This document shows, in pieces, positions 36,036-44,591 of a DNA stretch of 64,000 nucleotides. The stretch lies in the NCBI RefSeq assembly GCF_014697545.1, contig NZ_JACJSA010000004.1, forward strand, positions 310,001 through 374,000, read 5' to 3'. A model generated the notes under the pieces. The model ran no database searches and had not been told where the DNA came from. It was given only the letters and a program-made list of their open reading frames with translations. The DNA comes from Oscillatoria sp. FACHB-1407. Its GTDB lineage: Bacteria > Cyanobacteriota > Cyanobacteriia > Elainellales > Elainellaceae. A program made the position numbers and the translations under genes. The stretch's first letter is position 1. Every line of letters begins with the position of its first letter.

Positions 36036-37013
36036 ATGAGTCTGAACCGGGTGTCTGAACGATTGTACTGGTTTCGATATGCCTTACAATTGCGGGGCTC
36101 TGTGATCCCTGCAATCTTACCCCGGACAATTGTCTGCGGTGGGTTTGGTGCCTTAATCTCTATTCTCTATTACGCTGGGGTGCCCGTTTCAATGCCTGTG
36201 TTGGCGAGTTTAATCCCCAACATTGTCTTGGGGTTAATGCTTGTTTTTCGCACTAACACTGCCTATGAACGGTTTTGGGAGGGGCGACGGTTGTGGGGTA
36301 ATTTGAACAATGCCATTCGTAATTTGGCGCGTCAGATTTGGGTCGTTATTCTTGAAAAGAAACCCCGCGATCGCCAGGAAAAAGCTGCTGCTCTGCGCTT
36401 ACTGGTGGCATTTGCCGTTGCTCTGAAATTGCATTTGCGGCAAGAACCGATTAGTGACGAATTGAAAGCATTGTTATCTCCATCCCGTTTTTTCACGTTG
36501 AAGGAGATGTTGAACCCACCACTTGAGATTGCCTTTTGGGTTGGGGATTATTTGCAATTACAATATCGGCGCGATCGCCTCAACATTTACCAACTCAATG
36601 CAATGCAGGAATTGTTAAATCAAATGGTTGATGTTTTAGGAGGGTGTGAACGTATCCTTAAAACTCCAATTCCTCTCGCCTATGCCATTCATCTAAAGCA
36701 ACTATTACTGATTTATTGTTTGACGTTGCCGTTTCAGTTTGTTGATGACTTGAGTGTGTGGACTGGACCGATTGTTGCGTTGGTTAGTTTCACCCTGTTT
36801 GGCATCGAAGAAATTGGCATTGAAATCGAGAATCCCTTTGGTCGTGATCCTAACGATTTACCGTTAGATGCGATTTGTGCCACGATGCTTCACAACATTG
36901 AAGATTTAATGACTCTCACGCCCAGCACGGCTGTTGCATCTGAAGAAATCGAAGAGATAGAGAGGCATCGAGAATTGCTATCTCGTTCTGAAGAGAGTTC
37001 TGAAATTCCATAA
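36036..37013 (+). CDS. Bestrophin-like (RFP-TM, UPF0187) anion channel
   Basis: The 325-residue protein matches the bacterial and chloroplast bestrophin family: RYALQLRGSVIPAILPRTIV, the conserved FRTNTAYERFWEGRRLWG block (about 75-92), a charged cytosolic middle region, and two late hydrophobic segments (LKQLLLIYCLTLPFQFV, GPIVALVSFTLFGIEEIGIE) ending at NPFGRDPNDLPLD. The family forms pentameric anion channels. A thylakoid homolog in plants adjusts proton motive force, and cyanobacterial versions have been linked to bicarbonate or chloride movement. The acidic C-terminal tail (EEIEEIERHRE) is variable. The start ATG 36036 has weak ribosome-binding context (GAGGGTTT). Confidence 0.92.
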   Translation: MSLNRVSERLYWFRYALQLRGSVIPAILPRTIVCGGFGALISILYYAGVPVSMPVLASLIPNIVLGLMLVFRTNTAYERFWEGRRLWGNLNNAIRNLARQIWVVILEKKPRDRQEKAAALRLLVAFAVALKLHLRQEPISDELKALLSPSRFFTLKEMLNPPLEIAFWVGDYLQLQYRRDRLNIYQLNAMQELLNQMVDVLGGCERILKTPIPLAYAIHLKQLLLIYCLTLPFQFVDDLSVWTGPIVALVSFTLFGIEEIGIEIENPFGRDPNDLPLDAICATMLHNIEDLMTLTPSTAVASEEIEEIERHRELLSRSEESSEIP

Positions 37014-37261
37014 CATTTGCTACACAATCGATTGTTCTTAAGAAGCTTTACCATAGTTAATATTCGATGGAAAACAAGTTCTAGAAAATTTGGAAAATGT
37101 TTAGTTTTTGACAGGATTTGAAAGTAATTAAAGTTTCTTGAAGTGGCAATTGAGAATCTTTTTTAGTAAGGGAAAGCGTCGGTTGACTCTCCTGTTAAAT
37201 CTAGATACAGTAACTCTAACTAGACCTACATCATTCATTAAGTGCGTCCGAGGAAATTGTT
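37014..37261. promoter_or_regulatory. AT-rich leader of the Dps gene
   Basis: The 250-bp spacer is strongly AT-rich and probably holds the dps promoter. I could not choose between candidate -10 boxes. GAGGAAATTGTT, directly before the ATG at 37262, serves as ribosome-binding site. Confidence 0.5.
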
Positions 37262-37816
37262 ATGGCTGAGAGTGGAGTTGTACTACATCCGTTTAATCAA
37301 ATCAGGGAAAATCCAATCGCGTTGGATTTGAATGTTACTCCGGCTATCTGTGAGGGATTAAATATTACGTTGGCAAGTTTTCAAGCTCTATATTTGCAAT
37401 ATCAAAAACATCATTTTGTAGTTGAAGGAGCTGAATTTTATCAACTACATCAGTTTTTTGAAGACGGCTATGAAGAGGTTCAGGGTCATGTTCATGAGTT
37501 GGGTGAACGCCTGAATGGGTTAGGTGGAGTGCCTGCTGCAAGCTTCAGCAAACTGGCGGAATTGTGCTGTTTTACACCAGAGTCAGATGGCGTCTATTCC
37601 TGTCGCGATATGGTGATCCACGATTTAGCCGCAGAGCAAGAAATCATCAAAACCATTCGTCGTCAGGCGGGTCAGGCAGAAAGTCTGGGCGATCGCGCTA
37701 CTCGATATCTCTACGAAAAGATTTTGCTAGAAACTGAGGATCGGGCATTCCACCTCGATCACTTCCTGGCGCACGACAGCCTTACTCCGGCGTTTCGTCT
37801 TAACAACGGTAACTAA
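37262..37816 (+). CDS. dps: Dps-family ferritin-like protein with His-type ferroxidase centre
   Basis: The 184-residue protein has the four-helix Dps fold. With E. coli-like numbering that happens to coincide, His 51, His 63 and Glu 82 are at ferroxidase positions ([19 protein letters not shown], then [14 protein letters not shown]). Position 67 is Glu instead of Asp, and 78 is His instead of Asp. This His substitution marks the cyanobacterial His-type Dps class described for Nostoc punctiforme Dps4 and Thermosynechococcus DpsA. Such proteins form hollow 12-mers that oxidise iron with peroxide and may not bind DNA; no lysine-rich N-terminus is present here. A Cys-Cys pair (LAELCCF) is unusual. 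A hairpin at 37829-37857 follows the stop. Confidence 0.92.
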   Translation: MAESGVVLHPFNQIRENPIALDLNVTPAICEGLNITLASFQALYLQYQKHHFVVEGAEFYQLHQFFEDGYEEVQGHVHELGERLNGLGGVPAASFSKLAELCCFTPESDGVYSCRDMVIHDLAAEQEIIKTIRRQAGQAESLGDRATRYLYEKILLETEDRAFHLDHFLAHDSLTPAFRLNNGN

Positions 37817-37828
37817 CCAACGCAAATT

Positions 37829-37857
37829 CAATAGGGGCTTACACAACACCCCTATTG
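37829..37857 (+). terminator. Stem-loop after dps
   Basis: CAATAGGGG pairs with CCCCTATTG across an 11-nt loop, 13 bp after the dps stop codon. There is no U-run, so it is a weak intrinsic terminator or an mRNA 3'-end stabiliser. Confidence 0.7.
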
Positions 37858-37967
37858 AGGCGTTGAAGTTGAGGCGTTGAAGGGTGATCCCGTGCTTCCC
37901 CTGATCGGGGAATCGTAAATTTATCTATCATGGTTGCTAGAGTTAAAATTCTTCATTTCTAGCTGCC

Positions 37968-38918
37968 TTGAACCATTCCTTTGCCTATCTTCTTGTCTCA
38001 CACGGCAGTCGTGATCCGCGCCATCAGCTCGCGATGGAGGCGATCGCCACATTGGTTGCTGCCCGGTTAAGTCAGCCTGAATTATCCGTCAATGGGATGC
38101 ACAACGGGACGCACTTGAGTGAGGGCGATCGCGCTCTGGGCCGATCTGAAGGGCAATTTCAGGGGCAATTCCATCAGAGTGAAGCGGGAATACTTCCAGC
38201 AGGGGAATCTGCCTTTGCTCCGCCATTTTCTGAAGAGAGAATCGCCTCTGTGCCTCTTGTGGCAACCGCCGCTCTAGAGCTTCAGCCATTGCCCCTCCAT
38301 GCGCAGATTCAGCAGTTTGCCGAGCGAGCGATCGCCCAGGGTTACCGTTCGGTCAAGATTTTGCCGTTGTTTTTGTTGGCAGGTGTGCATGTTGCAGAGG
38401 ACATTCCGGCGGAAGTGGCGATCGCCCAACGCCAATTGGGTCAACGGATTGAGCTAAAGCAATGCACTTATGTTGGGTTCTATTCCCAGATCCAACACCT
38501 AATTGTTAACGCCTTCGAGGTGCCCGATCAAATCCCAGTTAATGCTACTAAAATCCTCGTGGCACATGGTAGTCGGCGATCGCAGGGTAACGATACGGTT
38601 GAGGCGATCGCCCAAGACATCGGCGCAGTGACGGCATATTGGTCACTGGCTCCCAGTCTGGAGGATCGAGTTCTGGCACTGTCAAACATGGGCTATCGTG
38701 ATATCGCTGTCCTGCCCTATTTTCTATTTGCTGGGGGCATTACCGATGCGATCGCCCAAAAGGTTGAACAGTTATCTGACCAGTTCCCTAAAATTCACTT
38801 TTACCTGGCTCAGCCGTTAGGTGCTCGTCCCGCCTTTGCTGACCAGATTGCAGCGTTGTTGCAGTCTGATGATGCTAGCCTGCGTTTACATTGCGAGGCA
38901 ATTCCACACGGAAGGTAG
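37968..38918 (+). CDS. Sirohydrochlorin chelatase, CbiX/SirB-like two-domain form
   Basis: This 316-residue protein has two CbiX-type halves. The first carries LVSHGSRDPRHQ with the metal-ligand His and the second His in LFLLAGVHVAEDIP. The second half (from ~185) carries LVAHGSRRSQGND and LPYFLFAGGITDAI, where the second His is replaced. The enzyme inserts Co2+ or Fe2+ into sirohydrochlorin on the route to cobalamin or siroheme. Residues ~40-95 (GMHNGTHLSEGDRALGRSEG onward) form an insertion not usual in the family. The start seems to be TTG 37968, giving MNHSFAYLLVSHGS; no ATG lies close upstream in frame. The last 44 bp overlap the 3' end of the convergent kinase gene. Confidence 0.88.
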   Translation: MNHSFAYLLVSHGSRDPRHQLAMEAIATLVAARLSQPELSVNGMHNGTHLSEGDRALGRSEGQFQGQFHQSEAGILPAGESAFAPPFSEERIASVPLVATAALELQPLPLHAQIQQFAERAIAQGYRSVKILPLFLLAGVHVAEDIPAEVAIAQRQLGQRIELKQCTYVGFYSQIQHLIVNAFEVPDQIPVNATKILVAHGSRRSQGNDTVEAIAQDIGAVTAYWSLAPSLEDRVLALSNMGYRDIAVLPYFLFAGGITDAIAQKVEQLSDQFPKIHFYLAQPLGARPAFADQIAALLQSDDASLRLHCEAIPHGR

Positions 38919-40215
38919 ATCCCACGCCAACTTCGCTTTCCAGGGCTATGCTACCGTGCATCAGCTTGACCAGAGCTTGGGTAATTGGTAACCCCAAACC
39001 TGTGCCATTGTGCTGGCGGGTCAAGGTCTGGTTGACCTGCCAAAACTCCTGGAAGATGAGCTTTTGATGTTTTGGATCGATGCCAATCCCGGTATCGTGT
39101 ACAGCGATCGCCACCCGTCCTTCGGGTAACTCAAAGACTTCAACAAAAACTCCACCAATATTGGTAAATTTGATGGCGTTAGACATCAGATTGATTAAAA
39201 CTTGATGCAAACGAGTGCGATCGTTGACCACAGGAATACTGGCATTTGTTGGCAAACTGACCTGGAGAGATAGTTCTTTTTGCTTTGCCAGACTTTGCAA
39301 CTCATGCATCGTACTTTTAACCAACTCCACCAGATCAAAAGAACTGGGGCACAATTCAAGGTGATTGACCTTGAGCCGGGAGATGTCAAGCATCTCTTCA
39401 ATCAGGGTCAGCAGGTGACGACCATTACTGACAATCCTCTCGACCATGTGGACGACCTGGGGATCGGCACCCTGATGAAATTGTCGAAATAACAATTGCG
39501 AAAACCCCAATATGGCGTTCATGGGTGTCCGCAACTCATGCGACAACATCGCAATAAACTGATTTTTGAGGCGATCGGCTTCTAGCAGTTGCAAATTTTG
39601 GAGTTGCATCTGGCGCAACTGTTCATCGGCTTGCTTACGAGCCGTGATGTCTCGCAATAACCAACGTAGGGCGATCGCGTGTCCTCGCTCATCTCGGACT
39701 GTTTCGATTGTTAAGGCTGCATCAAACAGTCCCTGATCCTGCGATAACAATTTAATCTCCCACTCTTGCACTCGATTAATGCTGGGAAGTTGATTGAGCA
39801 GCATACAAAAGCTGCGCTGATCCTCTTCAGGGACAACAGAGACTAAATTTTTGCCGATCAAATCTTGTTTGCAAATGTTGAGCACTGAAGCTGCAACTCG
39901 ATTAGCCTCACAGATCGTGCCGTAAATATCAGTGACTAAATAGCCATCAGGTGCAAACTCAAACAGCTCCTGATAGCGATGTTGCTCAGCTTCAGCTAAT
40001 TGTTGAGCAATTAGTAATTGCTCGTTCTGTTGTCGTAGCTCTTCCTCAGCCGTTTGCAACTCTTCTAATGCAGTTTGCAACTCATGCAAACAGGAAATCA
40101 CCAAGTCAGGTTGCCGCCAGGGAGTCTTTCCAGCAGTGTGATGTAACTGTTCCATCCGATGTTGCACATTTTCTATACGGTATAGAAAAGTCCTACCCTG
40201 TCCATGTCTAGTCAT
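38875..40215 (-). CDS. PAS-domain sensor histidine kinase
   Basis: The 446-residue protein starts with a helical, coiled-coil segment (about 40-78: LHELQTALEELQTAEEELRQ), then a PAS domain (about 82-205, ELFEFAPDGYLVTDIYGTIC to LLRDITARKQ). HisKA with AMLSHELRTPMNAILGFSQ follows, then an HATPase with NLMSNAIKF, DTGIGIDP and GTGLGLPI. There are no membrane segments. The coiled-coil plus PAS module closely resembles that of the Crp-type protein at 40665-41852, transcribed in the same direction 449 bp upstream. That suggests a shared signal or a recent duplication of the input module. Its 3' end overlaps the chelatase gene by 44 bp tail-to-tail. Confidence 0.93.
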   Translation of the reverse strand: MTRHGQGRTFLYRIENVQHRMEQLHHTAGKTPWRQPDLVISCLHELQTALEELQTAEEELRQQNEQLLIAQQLAEAEQHRYQELFEFAPDGYLVTDIYGTICEANRVAASVLNICKQDLIGKNLVSVVPEEDQRSFCMLLNQLPSINRVQEWEIKLLSQDQGLFDAALTIETVRDERGHAIALRWLLRDITARKQADEQLRQMQLQNLQLLEADRLKNQFIAMLSHELRTPMNAILGFSQLLFRQFHQGADPQVVHMVERIVSNGRHLLTLIEEMLDISRLKVNHLELCPSSFDLVELVKSTMHELQSLAKQKELSLQVSLPTNASIPVVNDRTRLHQVLINLMSNAIKFTNIGGVFVEVFELPEGRVAIAVHDTGIGIDPKHQKLIFQEFWQVNQTLTRQHNGTGLGLPITQALVKLMHGSIALESEVGVGSTFRVELPRNVNAG

Positions 40216-40664
40216 TTTTTCAAAAAAACTAAATTAAATCTTTGTTCAGATCAAATAAAAGGGTTTAGTAAAAAGCTGTCAGAATTAATGCAGGCTAATT
40301 CCAACATCCTTTTAAGAATGACTTTCAGGGTTGCTAAAGTGCATCCTCTTTAGGATTGAGTCTGTTGAAGATAAGTTTGGCAGAGATAATGAGTTAGTTT
40401 TAAGTGTTAGAAAAGAGAAACATAATGAAAAGAAAAGTGAAACAAATTATATGACAGTAATAGATAAGTAAATGGGATAACTTAACGTGAATTGAGATAA
40501 GGGTTTTGGCGGTTGAAACCGTAGCTGTAGTAAAGTGCCGAGTGCTAAGAACTAAGTACTAAGACTGAAAGGCAGGTCATACATCACGTTCAGATTTGAG
40601 AGATGTCTTAACTAACCTTTCAGTTGCTCCTGGAAGGAGATATCGAGAGGAACGTAGACCCGCG
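40216..40664. other. Intergenic region (450 bp) between the PAS kinase and the PAS-Crp gene
   Basis: The sequence is AT-rich, with no repeat copy I could match and no supported gene. It probably holds the kinase promoter, near 40240-40330, and the 3' end of the PAS-Crp transcript. Confidence 0.5.
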
Positions 40665-41852
40665 TTATAGTCCTTCCTTAAGGTAGATGTGCCCTTTCCC
40701 ATCCACCGTCAATTTTTCCTGTTGTTGTAGTTCGCCCATTAAGCGAGTGATTGTAGCTCTGGTGCTTCCACAGGCATTTGCCAGGTCTTCGTGGGTTAGA
40801 CGAACACTCAGGCGTGTTCCTTCAGGTGTAGGCTCACTCATTTCTTTTTTGAGTAGCTCTAATAGGCGGTACAACCGATCTTTAATATGACGCTCTCCAG
40901 CGATCGCTAATAACGCTTCTGTTTGCCGCAACCGTCGGGCATTGATTACAAAAAAGAGTTGGGCTAATTGAGGAGAATTGGCAATTTCTTCGAGCGAGAT
41001 AGCGACGAGTTGAACATCTGAGAGGGCGATCGCCTGATATAGCGATAGCGAGGTCAGATAAGCTCCAAAAACCATTCCTGGACCTACCAACCCAGTGACA
41101 ATATCTGAGTTGGCATCAATTGGAGTCGTTAGCTTGACTAATCCCTGAACAACGAGCCAGATCTTCTCAGGCTCTAAAGCAATCAGTTCTCGGCGATTGT
41201 AGGTATGGACAAAGCGATTTTTTTGGATGGTCTGGATATAATCTGTGTTGGACTGATGTTTGTTGTGGTTGTAGTTGTTAATGGAAATTAATTGCTTACG
41301 ATTAGTGATATCCCGAATTAACCAGCGTAATGTTTTGCGATCGCCTCTGGATGCAGCAATTCCTACGACACATTCCACATCTACAGGTTTGCGATCGCGT
41401 GGATAAATTGAGAGTTCCCATGTTTGTGGAGAACTGTTGTTAAGTTGCAGAAGACGCGATCGCAAGTGAGCGTGATAATGCTCATCAACAAATAAACTAA
41501 ACGGTTTACCCGCCAAAAATCGAGTAGATACACCCAAAAGACTTGCTGTTGCTTGATTGGCTTCTAAAATATTGCCATCGACATCTGTAATTAAGTAAGC
41601 TTCTGGAGCAGATTCAAATAGGTCTTGATATTGCTGTCTTTCTCGCTCTGCTGTTGCTAAAGCTTGACCTAAAGCCTCATTCTGCTCACGCAATGCTTCT
41701 AAAGTCACTTCCAATTCTTCAGAAGCCACTCCCAGTTCTTTCAAAGAAAAAGGGACTAAATCCAAAGACATGTCAGAGTCAGCACGAGTCATCAATGTGA
41801 AGATGCGATCGCGCATGGCAGTGATCTGTCGGGAAAAGTACTCGATATCCAT
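40665..41852 (-). CDS. PAS-domain Crp/Fnr-type transcription regulator
   Basis: The 395-residue protein joins three parts. A coiled-coil (about 40-75, LGVASEELEVTLEALREQNE) plus PAS (about 76-190, LFESAPEAYLITDVDGNILE to WLIRDITNRKQ) is followed by a Crp-type beta-roll (about 205-310, LVVQGLVKLTTPI, LVGPGMVFGAYL) and a Crp helix-turn-helix (about 325-393, RLTHEDLANACGSTRATITR). I do not see the Arg-Ser phosphate-binding cassette of cAMP receptors, so cAMP binding is doubtful. Crp/Fnr proteins seldom carry a PAS input. The same input module is found in the neighbouring kinase, so the two may respond to one signal through different outputs. Confidence 0.9.
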   Translation of the reverse strand: MDIEYFSRQITAMRDRIFTLMTRADSDMSLDLVPFSLKELGVASEELEVTLEALREQNEALGQALATAERERQQYQDLFESAPEAYLITDVDGNILEANQATASLLGVSTRFLAGKPFSLFVDEHYHAHLRSRLLQLNNSSPQTWELSIYPRDRKPVDVECVVGIAASRGDRKTLRWLIRDITNRKQLISINNYNHNKHQSNTDYIQTIQKNRFVHTYNRRELIALEPEKIWLVVQGLVKLTTPIDANSDIVTGLVGPGMVFGAYLTSLSLYQAIALSDVQLVAISLEEIANSPQLAQLFFVINARRLRQTEALLAIAGERHIKDRLYRLLELLKKEMSEPTPEGTRLSVRLTHEDLANACGSTRATITRLMGELQQQEKLTVDGKGHIYLKEGL

Positions 41853-42130
41853 TATTATTATTATTGAAGTAATTTGACTTTGAGTTCCTAATTAAAGGCT
41901 TTTCTGGAGCTTTCGCCTTTAAATTGTAGTAACCATATTCTGAGACAGAACTCCCCCTCGTAATAATTCTGTCTAGCGATTAATCCGAGCAAGTAGTTTA
42001 TATTGAACCTGTGTTGATCAACACATTTTGTCTTCACAGATCAATTGTGAATTGTTGCTCAGGCTATTTCTCCTTAATTTGTGCTGCACCTCAACATGGA
42101 GCTAAAGGCATTTCGCGAAATCTTCTCAAG

Positions 42131-43141
42131 TCAGTCCTTACGGGCGATCAGATAATAACGCCACGGCGCAGGATATCCCTCAATTGTCTGGGAGCGATCG
42201 CCAGGGTCAAGAAACTCTTGCAGACTATCAATATTTGCCCAGGCTGTGCGGCGTTGTTCCTCGATAGAAAGGGGAGCCGCAAAGAAGGAATGCACCTGCG
42301 AGAAACCTGCACGAGCCATCCAGGTTTCCAGACAGGATTGAGTTGGCAAAAACCAAATGCCCCTTGCCTGAGCATAGCGTTTGCGGGGAGTCAGTGCTAC
42401 AGGCATATCTCCAGGAATGCCCTGGCAATCGATAATTAATTCGCCTTTGGGAGCCAGAGCTTCTCGCAGTTTCACTAACAAGCCGATGGGGTCTGTGTGA
42501 TGATACAAAATTCCTAAACAAAAAATTGTGTCAAAAAAATTGGGATAAAAGTGGATGTGCTCAACACCCAACAACTCAAAGGATAACTGGCTTTGTTGAG
42601 CAATGTTTTGTAGCAATTGGAAGTTCCAAAAATGTTTCGCAACAGGCTCAAAACCAATGACACAAGCGGGTTTATGATCTGCCATGCGAAACATGAAATA
42701 TCCGTTGTGACATCCAATATCGGCTACTTTGCGATCGCCCAACGGTTGAATGTGGGGTAAGATGCGTGCCCATTTCCAATCCGATCGCCACTCCGCGTCG
42801 ATTGCCACTCCAAACAATTCAAAAGGTCCTTTTTTCCAGGGACAAAAGGTTTGTAGTGCGCGGTAGAACTGCTGCTGTTGTTCGGCGGATAGCTCGTCTG
42901 CGCGACCGATTTTGACCGTATCTCCAGCAAAATCAAACCACTGACTGTGCAGGTCACGAACAGATTCCACTGCCCCAAGGTAAGGTTGCATAGAAGGGGT
43001 AAACAGACTGGCTAGCCGTTCTTGACGTACCGTGGCGATCGCCTCTCGATTTAGCTCGTTGCCATATTGGTCGAGGTAATCGGGGGCTGTATAAACAATT
43101 GCCTCAGAGGAAAAACTGCTTTGCATCGCGTCGTGCAACAT
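42131..43141 (-). CDS. cmoB: tRNA U34 carboxymethyltransferase CmoB
   Basis: CmoB transfers a carboxymethyl group from carboxy-SAM to 5-hydroxyuridine at tRNA position 34, giving cmo5U. The 336-residue length is close to that of the E. coli enzyme. The family is recognisable from the N-terminal half (LHSQWFDFAGDTVKIG, FCPWKKGPFELFGVAIDAEW), then DWKWARILPHI, SAM motif VADIGCHNGYFMFRM, CLGILYHHTDPIGLL and LDPGDRSQTIEGYPAPWRYY. The ATG at 43141 gives MLHDAMQSS; a TTG two codons upstream is less likely. Partner genes (cmoA and U32 proteins) lie 3.7-7 kb away on the same strand, past the nrtA-like gene and repeats. Confidence 0.95.
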   Translation of the reverse strand: MLHDAMQSSFSSEAIVYTAPDYLDQYGNELNREAIATVRQERLASLFTPSMQPYLGAVESVRDLHSQWFDFAGDTVKIGRADELSAEQQQQFYRALQTFCPWKKGPFELFGVAIDAEWRSDWKWARILPHIQPLGDRKVADIGCHNGYFMFRMADHKPACVIGFEPVAKHFWNFQLLQNIAQQSQLSFELLGVEHIHFYPNFFDTIFCLGILYHHTDPIGLLVKLREALAPKGELIIDCQGIPGDMPVALTPRKRYAQARGIWFLPTQSCLETWMARAGFSQVHSFFAAPLSIEEQRRTAWANIDSLQEFLDPGDRSQTIEGYPAPWRYYLIARKD

Positions 43142-43341
43142 AACCAATCGTTAGCCAAAAACACGGATGTGTTACCCCTGTAGAGTAGCTTGATTCCGCA
43201 GGAATTGGAATTCGGCATGGAGTTAGTGCCTGTCCGAAAACCAGTTCTTGTTCCCAACTTCTAGCTGAGAATGCCCTACAAGTGCTTCTACCACTGATGG
43301 TCAGGGGGCAGAGCTTTGGAACGAGATATTCAGTCAATCAG

Positions 43342-43517
43342 GGTTAATAGTTATTGGTTAATGGTCAATGGTCAATGGTCAATAGTTATTGGTTAATGGT
43401 TAATAGTCAATGGTCAATAGTTATTGGTTAATGGTCAATAGTTATTGGTTAATGGTCAATGGTTAATAGTCAATGGTCAATAGTTGTCGGTTAATAGGCC
43501 ATTGGTCAATAGTTATT
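43342..43517. repeat. Heptanucleotide tandem array, GGTTAAT/GGTCAAT/AGTTATT type
   Basis: Twenty-two consecutive 7-bp units (43342-43495) are followed by one 8-bp variant and two more units. The most common forms are ggtcaat, ggttaat and agttatt. It lies 200 bp upstream of cmoB. The unit differs from the ggataaa array at 3318-3485, so this is a second heptamer family. Confidence 0.95.
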
Positions 43518-44591
43518 GTTTACCTGAAAGCGCAATGTTTACTTTTCAGACATTTTCTTCTCAATGATTTGGAATTGTTCTAGCAACGATTGAACAATAA
43601 CCTCGCTTCAAATTAATCATCACCATTGATTCATGACCCCATTCCGTTTTGATAGTAACGATTGATAGATAGCTCTATGCCATCGCGATCGCAGGTAGAC
43701 AATAACGAAGGTTTGCTGGTCGTTACAACATTTGGTCAATCACTCTTTGCGATCGCCCCTTCCTGCTAGATGTGTACCCTTAGTAGGTAAGCTGAGCTTC
43801 TCAAACCTTTGCTTAATTACGCCAGTTGATAGAAACCTCACTTCATTTTAATAATCATGATTGATAGTTAGCTCTATTCCATTCTGATAGTTACTGTCTA
43901 TATAGCGATCCTAAATCGTTTGTGAAAGTGCCCGCCCTTTGGGCGGGCACTTTCACAAACAGCTTTTTTCACAAATCAAATAGGATTGCTATAGCAGCAA
44001 TTGATAGTCATGATTGATAAATGGCTCTATTTGAGTTACTAAGACGTTCCTGAATAGATAGATAAGGGCACTGCGATTGCTGAATGTTGAAGACTGTATA
44101 TAAAGCTGAAAGCGTTTCAGGGTAAAGATTTCCGTCTATTAACTTGTTCTGATGCAAGGCGAAATTCCTGGTTGAGCCTGAGGCCATCCTGATAATAACG
44201 ATTGACCTATTGAGTGATTGATCAACAACTAAATGTAATTTCAATAGTAAGTATTGATGGATTTTTGGATTAAACTCTGGTAGTAAGCATTTATAACTAA
44301 TCGTGATTCATAAATTGGCATTTTAAGCCAAAACTAAAAAGAAAACCTTATTCTTCAAATTAATGAATTTGAGATACAAAGCTAAACAAAATCAAAACTT
44401 ATATATCTAATTTGAACTTTCATTTTTTAATTGCATTTATGAGCTTAAAAAAACCTTTAAGAGAAGCTAATCTATTTTCAAGTAAGAAATTAAGCATTTG
44501 ACAAATAGCCAAGACCAACTGGAAAGAAAGCCCTTCTTTTCGGCTACTTCGCAATGTCAAATATTCACTCATGTTAGGAGGAAAATTGCTC
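43518..44591. other. Long AT-rich spacer (1.07 kb) upstream of the NrtA/CmpA-like gene
   Basis: The motif 'attgatag.tagctctat' recurs in degenerate form (about 43660-43680, 43860-43880 and 44010-44030), each time near 'ttctgatagt' or 'gatagtaacg', so the region contains an imperfect ~200-bp periodic repeat. A hairpin element sits at 43901-43993. No gene is supported. I looked for an NtcA site (GTA-N8-TAC) and found no convincing one. Confidence 0.6.
43901..43993. repeat. 93-bp inverted-repeat element with a perfect 17-bp hairpin
   Basis: The outer ends are tatagcgatccta and taggattgctata, inverted with one mismatch. Inside, TGTGAAAGTGCCCGCCC and its exact complement flank only TTT (43921-43957). 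The TATAGC termini resemble families A and B, so it is probably another small TA-targeting element. Confidence 0.85.
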
